Below are positions 1 through 5,827 of a DNA stretch of 5,850 nt, piece by piece (the stretch's first letter is position 1; every line of letters begins with the position of its first letter). A model generated the notes under the pieces. The model was not told the DNA's origin. It worked only from the letters and a program-made list of their open reading frames with translations, and ran no database searches. Source of the stretch: JAVBUZ01 sp031554725 (GTDB lineage: Bacteria; Bacillota; Clostridia; Lachnospirales; Lachnospiraceae); contig JAVBUZ010000103.1 of NCBI GenBank assembly GCA_031554725.1, positions 1 through 5,850 of the forward strand, given 5' to 3'. The translations under genes were made by a program, and so were the position numbers.

Positions 1-554
1 GCACCGCCGATATGTTAGATGCGATTGAAACAGTAAATGCAGACACTGTATTTATTCTTCCAAACAACAAAAACATCATTTTAGCAGCAAATCAAGCGGT
101 TAGTTTAGTTAAGGACAAAAAGATAATTGTAATTCCTACCAAAACAGTACCTCAAGGAATTACCGCTGTCATCAATTATGTTCCGGATTTAACTGCAGAA
201 GAGAATGAAGCTACCATGTTATCTGAGATTACACGTGTTAAAACAGGTCAGGTAACTTATGCCGTTCGTGATACACAAATCGACGATAAAGTAATCAAAC
301 AAGGTGATTACATGGGTATTGGTGACAAGGGTATCTTATCGGTTGGTAATGCCCTTAATGAAATCACGTTACAGATGGTTGATGGTATGATGGATGATGA
401 ATTAGAGCTCATTAGCATTTACTACGGCAGTGATGTAGAAGAAAGTGATGCAGAGGAAATGCGAGAAGCTATTGAATCCAAATATCCGAAGTGTGATGTT
501 GAGCTCCAGTACGGCGGGCAGCCAATTTATTACTATGTAATTTCTGCAGAATAA
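1..554 (+). CDS. fakA: Fatty acid kinase subunit A (FakA/YloV, DAK2-domain family), C-terminal part; 5' end outside window
   Basis: By family, FakA is the ATP-dependent cytoplasmic kinase that phosphorylates a fatty acid held by a FakB (DegV-family) protein, feeding acyl-phosphate into phospholipid synthesis. The reading frame is already open at base 3 (Thr-Ala-Asp before the first Met), so the ATG at 12 is internal. About 183 codons are visible, against roughly 550 in the full family, so the N-terminal nucleotide-binding DAK2 domain is missing and only the C-terminal region is seen. Family hallmarks are ILPNNKNIILAA near the start, IPTKTVPQGITAV, GQVTYAVRDT, the acidic ELISIYYGSDVEE stretch, and the terminal GGQPIYYYVISAE. 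In characterised FakA the C-terminal domain contacts FakB. Translation stops at TAA 552-554. The next gene, recG, begins 25 bases on with no terminator between, so the two are probably co-transcribed. Family assignment is firm; kinase activity is inferred from homology. Confidence 0.93.
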   Translation, partial: TADMLDAIETVNADTVFILPNNKNIILAANQAVSLVKDKKIIVIPTKTVPQGITAVINYVPDLTAEENEATMLSEITRVKTGQVTYAVRDTQIDDKVIKQGDYMGIGDKGILSVGNALNEITLQMVDGMMDDELELISIYYGSDVEESDAEEMREAIESKYPKCDVELQYGGQPIYYYVISAE

Positions 555-568
555 GTTTGCACGTCTAT

Positions 569-572
569 AGGT
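569..572 (+). promoter_or_regulatory. Weak ribosome binding site of recG
   Basis: A short AGGT lies 7 bases upstream of the ATG at 580, in the sequence CTATAGGTAAAAAAT. It is much poorer than the GGAGG or AAGGAG sites of the other two complete genes. This suggests modest RecG translation, or reliance on coupling to ribosomes finishing fakA 25 bases upstream. Confidence 0.5.
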
Positions 573-579
573 AAAAAAT

Positions 580-2661
580 ATGAATTCAAAAACTGATATT
601 ATTAATTTGAAAGGGATTGGCGAGAAATCAGCCAATCTTTTTCATAAATTAAATATTTTCACAGTAGGAGATTTGCTAAGGTATTATCCTCGAGATTATG
701 AAACATTCACCGCCCCTAAAAATATTTGTGACTTATCGGTTGGAGATGTTGAAACCTTTCGAGGTTTAGTTACTGCGGCACCTGCTATAAAAAAGGTTCG
801 AAATCTAAACATTATGACGTTAGTTGTAAAAGATGCAACAGGCTCTGTTCAACTAACCTTTTTTAACATGCCATATTTAAGAAGCATCTTACAAAGTGGA
901 CAGTCTTATCTATTCAGAGGCCTTATTCAGTCTAAAGGCTGTACAACCTTCACAGAACAACCTCGTATTTACAAAGAAGAGGAATATAAAGAATTAATGT
1001 CTTTTATACAACCTAGGTATGGATTGACCAAGAGCTTGACCAATAATACGGTATTAAAGGCGACAAAACAGGCCCTTAGTCTGTGCGAAATGGAAGAAGA
1101 ACCATATCCCGAAGAAGTATTAGTAGAAAATAAACTTATGGGGTATGAGGATGCGCTTCATGCTATTCATTATCCTCAAACTTTTGAGGAACTAATAAAG
1201 GCACGTAAAAGACTTGCTTTTGATGAATTTTTCACCTTTATTATGCTTCTTAGGAAAAGTCGTGAGCTTACGAAACATGAAACCAATCACTATCCTATGA
1301 TAGAAACGGCTGAAGCCAAACGCTTTTTAGAAGCCCTTCCATATAAACTTACCAATGCTCAGTTTAAAGTTTGGCATGAGATAATATCTGATTTGAGTGG
1401 TGATTTATGCATGAATCGTTTGATTCAAGGCGACGTAGGCTCAGGAAAAACAATTGTTGCCTTTTTGTCCTTGCTTATGTGTGTGACTAATGGCTTTCAA
1501 GGGGCCATGATGGCGCCTACGGAAGTTTTAGCAAAGCAGCATTATGACTCTATGGTAGAGATGACACAAGAGTTTCACTTACCCTTTAAACCAATTCTTT
1601 TAGTTGGTTCCATGACCGCAAAAGAAAAAAAGAATGCTTATGAGAGGCTAGTTAGTGGAGAAGCTAATATTGCCATTGGTACCCATGCAATTATTCAAGA
1701 AAAAACGATTTTTAATAATCTTGCCCTTGTAATAACGGATGAGCAGCATCGTTTTGGTGTTAGGCAAAGGGAAACCTTTTCAAAAAAAGGTGAGATTCCT
1801 CATGTCTTAGTTATGAGTGCAACACCTATTCCTAGAACATTAGCAATTATTTTATATGGTGACTTGCACTTATCGGTTATTGATGAGTTACCAGCCAATC
1901 GTCTACCTATAAAAAACTGCGTAGTGGGTACTCAGTATCGCCCTACCGCTTATAAATTTATTGCTGATGAAATTGCAAAAGGAAGACAGACGTATGTAAT
2001 CTGTCCGATGGTAGAAGAGGGTGAATCTGATACTATGGAAAATGTAATTGATTATACCGAGAAATTACGAGCAGCCCTTCCACCTCACATACAAATTGCA
2101 TATTTACATGGAAAAATGAGACCTGCAGACAAAAATCGAATTATGGAATCCTTTGCCGCGAAAGATATTGATGTTTTAGTTTCTACTACTGTTATTGAGG
2201 TCGGAATCAATGTGCCCAATGCTTCTGTAATGATGGTAGAGAATGCCGAGCACTTTGGACTTGCTCAGCTTCACCAGCTTAGAGGACGAGTAGGACGTGG
2301 TAAAGAGCAGAGCTATTGTATTTTTGTAAGTAGCAACACAAAACCTGAAACCATGAAGCGTTTAGAAATATTAAATCAGTCCAATGACGGTTTTCACATT
2401 GCAAGCGAGGATTTAAAACTAAGAGGTCCTGGTGATATGTTTGGCATTAGGCAAAGTGGTGATTTTTCCTTTCAAGTAGCTGATATCTATAATGATGCCG
2501 ATGTTCTAAAGTTAGCAGGAGACTGTGTCGATAAAATTTTAGCGGAAGACTTTTCTTTATCTAGCAAAAAATATCAGGGAATCTATCATTATTTCCATAA
2601 CAGATTGCTAGAAGAAGGTAGCATCAATAATTACAGTATTGAGCTAAATAAAATTCTTTAA
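580..2661 (+). CDS. recG: ATP-dependent DNA helicase RecG
   Basis: RecG is a superfamily 2 double-strand DNA translocase that remodels stalled replication forks and branched recombination intermediates. The 693 residues are a normal full length. A helix-hairpin-helix-like segment (LKGIGEKSANLFHKLNI, residues 10-26) is followed by the OB-fold wedge domain (about 55-135, FFN at 94-96). The helicase core shows Walker A GDVGSGKT (284-291), motif Ia APTEVLAKQH (312-321), the DEQH Walker B box (387-390), motif III SATPIPRT (413-420), motif V STTVIEVGINVPNA (535-548) and motif VI QLRGRVGRG (566-574). The RecG-specific TRG region follows (about 601-627, SEDLKLRGPGDMFG). All key ATPase residues are present. 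The ATG at 580 gives the expected RecG N-terminus. The gene ends in tandem TAA TAA stops. It probably sits in the fakA transcription unit; I see no convincing terminator after it. Confidence 0.98.
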   Translation: MNSKTDIINLKGIGEKSANLFHKLNIFTVGDLLRYYPRDYETFTAPKNICDLSVGDVETFRGLVTAAPAIKKVRNLNIMTLVVKDATGSVQLTFFNMPYLRSILQSGQSYLFRGLIQSKGCTTFTEQPRIYKEEEYKELMSFIQPRYGLTKSLTNNTVLKATKQALSLCEMEEEPYPEEVLVENKLMGYEDALHAIHYPQTFEELIKARKRLAFDEFFTFIMLLRKSRELTKHETNHYPMIETAEAKRFLEALPYKLTNAQFKVWHEIISDLSGDLCMNRLIQGDVGSGKTIVAFLSLLMCVTNGFQGAMMAPTEVLAKQHYDSMVEMTQEFHLPFKPILLVGSMTAKEKKNAYERLVSGEANIAIGTHAIIQEKTIFNNLALVITDEQHRFGVRQRETFSKKGEIPHVLVMSATPIPRTLAIILYGDLHLSVIDELPANRLPIKNCVVGTQYRPTAYKFIADEIAKGRQTYVICPMVEEGESDTMENVIDYTEKLRAALPPHIQIAYLHGKMRPADKNRIMESFAAKDIDVLVSTTVIEVGINVPNASVMMVENAEHFGLAQLHQLRGRVGRGKEQSYCIFVSSNTKPETMKRLEILNQSNDGFHIASEDLKLRGPGDMFGIRQSGDFSFQVADIYNDADVLKLAGDCVDKILAEDFSLSSKKYQGIYHYFHNRLLEEGSINNYSIELNKIL

Positions 2662-2678
2662 TAAAATGTATGGTAAAT

Positions 2679-2706
2679 TTATATAGTTGACTTTAAAACT
2701 ATATAA
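2679..2706. repeat. Perfect 10-bp inverted repeat over the degV promoter; candidate operator
   Basis: The arm TTATATAGTT (2679-2688) and its exact reverse complement AACTATATAA (2697-2706) are separated by 8 bases. The dyad covers the proposed -35 hexamer and most of the spacer of the degV promoter, where a repressor would block RNA polymerase. The symmetry is seen directly; the operator role is inferred and I cannot name the regulator. As RNA it could form an AT-only-ended hairpin, but no T-tract follows, so it would be a poor terminator for recG. Confidence 0.6.
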
Positions 2707-2715
2707 CAGTAGAAT
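2687..2715 (+). promoter_or_regulatory. Sigma-A promoter of the degV gene
   Basis: The -35 hexamer TTGACT (2687-2692, 5 of 6 consensus) and the -10 hexamer TAGAAT (2710-2715, 5 of 6) are separated by 17 bases, the optimal spacing. Transcription should begin near 2721-2723, giving a leader of about 40 nt before the ATG at 2763. This suggests the degV-family gene can be transcribed independently of fakA-recG. Confidence 0.75.
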
Positions 2716-2751
2716 AAGAGTGTTGTCTCAAATTAATAAACAAACACACAC

Positions 2752-2756
2752 GGAGG
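2752..2756 (+). promoter_or_regulatory. Ribosome binding site of the degV gene
   Basis: A consensus GGAGG ends 6 bases before the ATG at 2763 and fixes that start. It is far stronger than the recG site upstream. Confidence 0.9.
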
Positions 2757-2762
2757 TTTTCC

Positions 2763-3629
2763 ATGTCTAAAATAGCAGTAGTAACTGATAGTAATAGTGG
2801 CATTACACAAGCGCAAGCAACAGAGCTTGGTATTTACGTATTATCTATGCCCTTCATGATTGACGAAGAAACATTTTATGAAGACATTACTCTTAGTCAA
2901 AAAGAATTTTATGAGAAATTAGCGTCTGGCGCAAATATTGGAACGAGTCAGCCTTCACCTCATGCCGTTTTAGAATTGTGGGAAGAGCTTTTAAAAGAAT
3001 ATGATGAAATTGTCCATATTCCTATGAGTAGTGGTTTATCTGGTTCTTGCCAGAGCGCAATTATGCTTTCACAGGATTTTAATGGCAGAGTTCAAGTCGT
3101 TAATAACCAAAGAATTTCGGTTACACAACGTCAATCTGCTTTAGATGCAAAAGCTCTTATCGAAAAGGGGATGAATGCAGAAGAGATTAAAAACTTTTTA
3201 GAAGCGGATAAGTTAAATAGTAGCATTTATATTATGCTTGATACCTTATATTACCTAAAAAAAGGTGGACGTATTACGCCAGCTGCTGCAGCCATAGGAA
3301 CTATGCTTAAGCTTAAACCAGTTCTTCAGGTTCAAGGAGATAAATTAGATGCCTTTGCAAAAGCGCGTACTTCCGCACAAGGTAAGTCTCTTATGATTAA
3401 TGCTATCAAAAATGATATCAATAATCGTTTTGGTGGAATTGATGCTAAAAATGTGTGGTTACAAATAGCTCACACAGATGGCATAGAAGTTGCCGAAGCA
3501 TTTCGTGCAGAAATCGCTGAATTATTTCCTGGATATGAAATCCATGTAGATCCACTTTCCTTAAGCGTAGCCTGTCATATAGGGCCTGGTGCATTAGCAT
3601 TTGCTTGTACCAAGAAGATTGATGTATAA
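2763..3629 (+). CDS. DegV family (FakB-type) fatty-acid-binding protein
   Basis: DegV-family proteins are soluble cytoplasmic proteins that bury one fatty acid. Characterised members (FakB) present it to the FakA kinase for phosphorylation. The 288 residues are a normal full length. Hallmarks are the N-terminal VVTDSNSGI (6-14), TSQPSP (61-66), SSGLSGSCQSA (89-99), the LYYLKKGGRI stretch (162-171), KPVLQV (185-190) and the C-terminal HIGPGALAFA (272-281). Thr61/Ser62, Ser93, Arg170 and His272 lie in motifs that in FakB proteins line the carboxylate or phosphate site, so the protein looks functional. There is no signal peptide or membrane segment. The gene has its own promoter and candidate operator, and a strong hairpin follows its stop. 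The fakA end only 2.2 kb upstream supports a FakB role, but Firmicutes often carry several DegV paralogues with different lipid preferences. I therefore give no symbol; acyl specificity cannot be read from the sequence. Confidence 0.95.
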   Translation: MSKIAVVTDSNSGITQAQATELGIYVLSMPFMIDEETFYEDITLSQKEFYEKLASGANIGTSQPSPHAVLELWEELLKEYDEIVHIPMSSGLSGSCQSAIMLSQDFNGRVQVVNNQRISVTQRQSALDAKALIEKGMNAEEIKNFLEADKLNSSIYIMLDTLYYLKKGGRITPAAAAIGTMLKLKPVLQVQGDKLDAFAKARTSAQGKSLMINAIKNDINNRFGGIDAKNVWLQIAHTDGIEVAEAFRAEIAELFPGYEIHVDPLSLSVACHIGPGALAFACTKKIDV

Positions 3630-3633
3630 ATAA

Positions 3634-3714
3634 TGATAAAAAGAGCAGGTCAGAAAAGACCTGCTCTTAGTATTTCTATCTTCAAATGGGCACCTCCTTG
3701 TTAGTGGTATTTAC
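3634..3714 (-). ncRNA. Candidate minus-strand small RNA or mini-mRNA (about 80 nt)
   Basis: A near-consensus minus-strand promoter (3749-3721) predicts transcription starting near 3714, and the hairpin at 3668-3641 plus its T-rich tail predicts an end near 3634. The RNA would contain AAGGAGGTG (3699-3691), nine bases perfectly complementary to the usual 16S rRNA 3' tail, with a TTG start 7 bases after the GG. That start opens an 11-codon frame (MKIEILRAGLF) ending at TGA 3652-3650 in the hairpin loop. No ordinary-sized gene fits here. It could be a small RNA, a leader-peptide transcript, a remnant of a lost gene, or chance. The sequence elements are seen; the transcript is inferred. Confidence 0.35.
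3641..3668. terminator. Bidirectional intrinsic terminator hairpin after degV
   Basis: The perfect 11-bp stem AAGAGCAGGTC (3641-3651) / GACCTGCTCTT (3658-3668) encloses a 6-base loop, starting 11 bases after the degV stop. Read on the + strand, the following tract (AGTATTTCTATC) is only partly T-rich. Read on the - strand, the stem ends in an uninterrupted run of five T (3642-3638) followed by ATCATTATTT, a better terminator. It therefore probably ends degV transcription and could also end a minus-strand RNA arriving from 3714. Confidence 0.85.
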
Positions 3715-3720
3715 AAGTTC

Positions 3721-3749
3721 ATTATAATGTCTCGCTTTATATACTTCAA
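3721..3749 (-). promoter_or_regulatory. Minus-strand sigma-A promoter candidate
   Basis: On the minus strand TTGAAG (3749-3744, 4 of 6) and a perfect TATAAT (3726-3721) are separated by exactly 17 bases. It points away from the topoisomerase gene and towards the hairpin that follows degV. A small inverted repeat, TCAAG (3746-3750) and CTTGA (3755-3759) with GCAA between, overlaps the -35 region. In AT-rich DNA such matches occur by chance, but the correct spacing and the downstream strong ribosome site and terminator support it. Confidence 0.5.
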
Positions 3750-3784
3750 GGCAACTTGAGATACAAAAACTACAACTTAGTTAT

Positions 3785-3804
3785 GGGGGAATACTCCCTT
3801 TTTT
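3785..3804 (+). terminator. Possible second, weak intrinsic terminator
   Basis: A short G-rich stem (GGGGG, 3785-3789, pairing with CTCCC, 3794-3798, including one G-U pair) with the loop AATA is followed directly by six T (3799-3804). Only 5 bp long, it could mop up readthrough from degV before the next promoter, or may be fortuitous. Confidence 0.35.
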
Positions 3805-3827
3805 GCGCATATGTAGTATATTTTTCT

Positions 3828-3855
3828 TTTACTTGCACTAAATGTATGGTATACT
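3828..3855 (+). promoter_or_regulatory. Extended -10 promoter of the topoisomerase gene
   Basis: The -10 hexamer TATACT (3850-3855, 5 of 6) is preceded by TGG, giving the extended -10 pattern TGnTATACT. A -35-like TTTACT (3828-3833, 4 of 6) lies 16 bases upstream. The start point should be near 3861-3863, leaving a leader of about 43 nt. The nearby TTGCAC (3833-3838) is only 11 bases from the -10, too close to serve as -35. This promoter makes the gene the start of a new transcription unit. Confidence 0.7.
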
Positions 3856-3888
3856 ATTTCCATATTTGTGCAAGGAAAATCAAGCACG

Positions 3889-3894
3889 AAGGAG
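3889..3894 (+). promoter_or_regulatory. Ribosome binding site that fixes the topoisomerase start
   Basis: AAGGAG ends 10 bases before the ATG at 3905, slightly long but workable spacing. The in-frame ATG at 3842 lies upstream of the predicted transcription start and has no such site, so 3905 is chosen. Confidence 0.85.
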
Positions 3895-3904
3895 AAAAAA
3901 GAAA

Positions 3905-5827
3905 ATGGCTAAAACAAATACCTATGATGCTTCAAGTATTACCGTGTTGGAAGGCTTAGAAGCGGTTAGAAAACGTCCTGGTATGTACATCGGAAGTGTA
4001 TCTACCAAAGGATTAAATCATTTAATATATGAAATTGTTGATAATGCAGTGGATGAACATCTCGCTGGATTTTGTGATACCATTCGCGTCTTTTTAGAAG
4101 CAGATGGTTGCGCTACAATAGAAGATAATGGTCGAGGAATTCCTGTTGGAATGCATGAAAAAGGAATCAGCGCAGAACGACTTGTTTTTACCACCTTACA
4201 TGCTGGTGGTAAATTTGATAATGCCGCCTACAAAACCAGTGGCGGTCTTCATGGAGTTGGATCATCGGTTGTAAATGCACTTTCCACGTCGTTGACCGTG
4301 CAAGTCAAAAACGGTGGACTTATTTATGAAGACAAATACGAGAGAGGAATTCCTGTAGTTGATTTGGTGGATGGTTTACTACCTGTTATTGGAAAATCAA
4401 AAGAAACGGGAACTACCATTCGTTTTTTACCAGATGATACTATTTTTGAGAAAACCCGTTTTAAGGAGGATGAAGTAAAAAGTCGTCTCCACGAAACAGC
4501 GTACCTAAATCCATCTTTAACTATTATTTTTGAAGATAGAAGAAAAGAGACCGTGGAACATCTAGAATTCCACGAGCCTGAAGGCATTATTGGATTTATC
4601 AAAGACATGAATAAAACCTCTGAAGCCGTACATGATGCAATTTTCTTTTCGGGAGAAGCGGAAGGAATATCCGTCGAAATCGCCTTTCAGTATGTGAATG
4701 AATTTCATGAAAACGTGTTAGGTTTTTGTAATAATATATACAATGCAGAGGGTGGAACCCATCTAACAGGCTTTAAAACTGCATTTACAAACGTAATCAA
4801 TACCTATGCAAGAGAATTAAATATTTTAAAGGAAAAGGATGTTAACTTCACTGGCCCAGATGTTCGAAATGGTATGACAGCGGTGGTATCTATAAAACAT
4901 CCAGATCCGCGTTTTGAAGGACAAACCAAAACGAAACTTGATAATCAGGATGCAGCAAAAATCGTTGCCAAAATAACCAATGAAGAAATTGTTCGTATTT
5001 TCGATAGAAATCTAGAAACCTTAAAAAATATTATCGCATGCGCAGAAAAAGCGGCTCGAATCCGTAAATCAGAAGAACGTGCAAAAACAAATATGCTAAC
5101 GAAGCAAAAATTTTCTTTTGATTCTAACGGAAAGCTTGCGAACTGCGAATCACGAGATGCTTCAAAGTGTGAAATTTTTATTGTCGAAGGAGATTCTGCT
5201 GGTGGTAGTGCGAAATCAGCACGAAATCGAATGATTCAAGCTATTTTACCGATTCGTGGTAAGATTCTTAACGTTGAAAAGGCAAGTATCGATAAAGTGC
5301 TAGCCAATGCTGAAATCAAGACCATGATAAACGCTTTTGGTTGTGGTTTTTCAGAAGGCTATGGTAATGACTTTGATATTTCAAAGCTTCGCTATGATAA
5401 AATTATTATTATGGCCGATGCCGACGTGGACGGTGCCCATATCAGCAATCTGCTATTGACCTTGTTTTATCGTTTTATGCCAGAGCTTATTTATGAAGGA
5501 CATGTTTATCTTGCCATGCCTCCACTATATAAAGCAATGCCTTCAAAAGGCGCGGAAGAATATTTATATGATGATTACGCCTTAGAAAAATATCGTCAAA
5601 AACATAAAGGACCTTTTACCCTACAGCGTTATAAAGGTCTTGGTGAAATGGATGCTCATCAGTTATGGGAAACGACCTTAAACCCAGAAACCCGTTTCCT
5701 AAAGAAAGTGGAAATAGAAGATGGAAGAATGGCATCAGAAGTAACTGAGTTATTAATGGGAACGGAAGTTCCACCTCGTAAGGCTTATATTTACGAACAT
5801 GCAACTGATGCCGAATTAGATGTTTAG
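3905..5827 (+). CDS. parE: Type II DNA topoisomerase ATPase subunit B (ParE-like; GyrB/ParE family)
   Basis: This is the ATP-hydrolysing, TOPRIM-bearing subunit of a type IIA topoisomerase, which works with a GyrA/ParC subunit to pass one DNA duplex through another. From the ATG at 3905 the protein has 640 residues, the usual length for Gram-positive enzymes. The GHKL ATPase domain shows Glu43 and Asn47 (YEIVDNAVDE), Asp74 (EDNGRGIP) and the ATP lid GGLHGVGSSVVNALS (113-127). The transducer QTKTKL (340-345) supplies Lys342. The TOPRIM domain has EGDSAGGSAK (428-437) and the metal-binding Asp505/507/509 (DADVDGAH). QRYKGLGEM (574-582) and LWETTLNPETR lie near the end. YKTSGGLHGVG, the PRKAYIYEHA tail and the absence of dnaA/recF neighbours favour a ParE-like paralogue, whereas ILNVEKA is GyrB-like, so family is certain and ParE versus GyrB is not. 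SAKSARNR replaces the common SAKQGR(D/N)R. A ParC/GyrA partner may lie beyond the window. Confidence 0.93.
   Translation: MAKTNTYDASSITVLEGLEAVRKRPGMYIGSVSTKGLNHLIYEIVDNAVDEHLAGFCDTIRVFLEADGCATIEDNGRGIPVGMHEKGISAERLVFTTLHAGGKFDNAAYKTSGGLHGVGSSVVNALSTSLTVQVKNGGLIYEDKYERGIPVVDLVDGLLPVIGKSKETGTTIRFLPDDTIFEKTRFKEDEVKSRLHETAYLNPSLTIIFEDRRKETVEHLEFHEPEGIIGFIKDMNKTSEAVHDAIFFSGEAEGISVEIAFQYVNEFHENVLGFCNNIYNAEGGTHLTGFKTAFTNVINTYARELNILKEKDVNFTGPDVRNGMTAVVSIKHPDPRFEGQTKTKLDNQDAAKIVAKITNEEIVRIFDRNLETLKNIIACAEKAARIRKSEERAKTNMLTKQKFSFDSNGKLANCESRDASKCEIFIVEGDSAGGSAKSARNRMIQAILPIRGKILNVEKASIDKVLANAEIKTMINAFGCGFSEGYGNDFDISKLRYDKIIIMADADVDGAHISNLLLTLFYRFMPELIYEGHVYLAMPPLYKAMPSKGAEEYLYDDYALEKYRQKHKGPFTLQRYKGLGEMDAHQLWETTLNPETRFLKKVEIEDGRMASEVTELLMGTEVPPRKAYIYEHATDAELDV

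Noticed and set aside
402..635. Minus-strand 77-codon frame across the fakA/recG junction
   Set aside because: It is antisense to well-conserved coding sequence of fakA and recG, with no family resemblance.
2720..2747. Weak hairpin GTGTT/AACAC in the degV leader, considered as a riboswitch or attenuator
   Set aside because: The stem has only 5 bp, there is no terminator alternative, and the leader of about 40 nt is too short for a known riboswitch.
3845..3864. Short inverted repeat TATGG/CCATA flanking the topoisomerase -10 box, considered as an operator
   Set aside because: A 5-bp dyad with a 10-base gap is expected by chance in DNA this AT-rich.
3842..3904. 21-residue N-terminal extension of the topoisomerase
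   Set aside because: The extension contains the -10 promoter element, lacks a ribosome site, and the family N-terminus fits the ATG at 3905.
3756..3959. Plus-strand 67-codon frame starting with TTG
   Set aside because: It has no ribosome site, runs through the topoisomerase promoter and overlaps the true gene start in another frame, and its peptide resembles nothing I know.
4324..4608. Minus-strand 94-codon frame inside the topoisomerase gene
   Set aside because: It is antisense to the conserved ATPase/transducer region, low in complexity and without recognisable motifs.
5616..5804. Minus-strand 62-codon frame near the topoisomerase 3' end
   Set aside because: It is a shadow of the conserved C-terminal coding region, with no supporting start signals.
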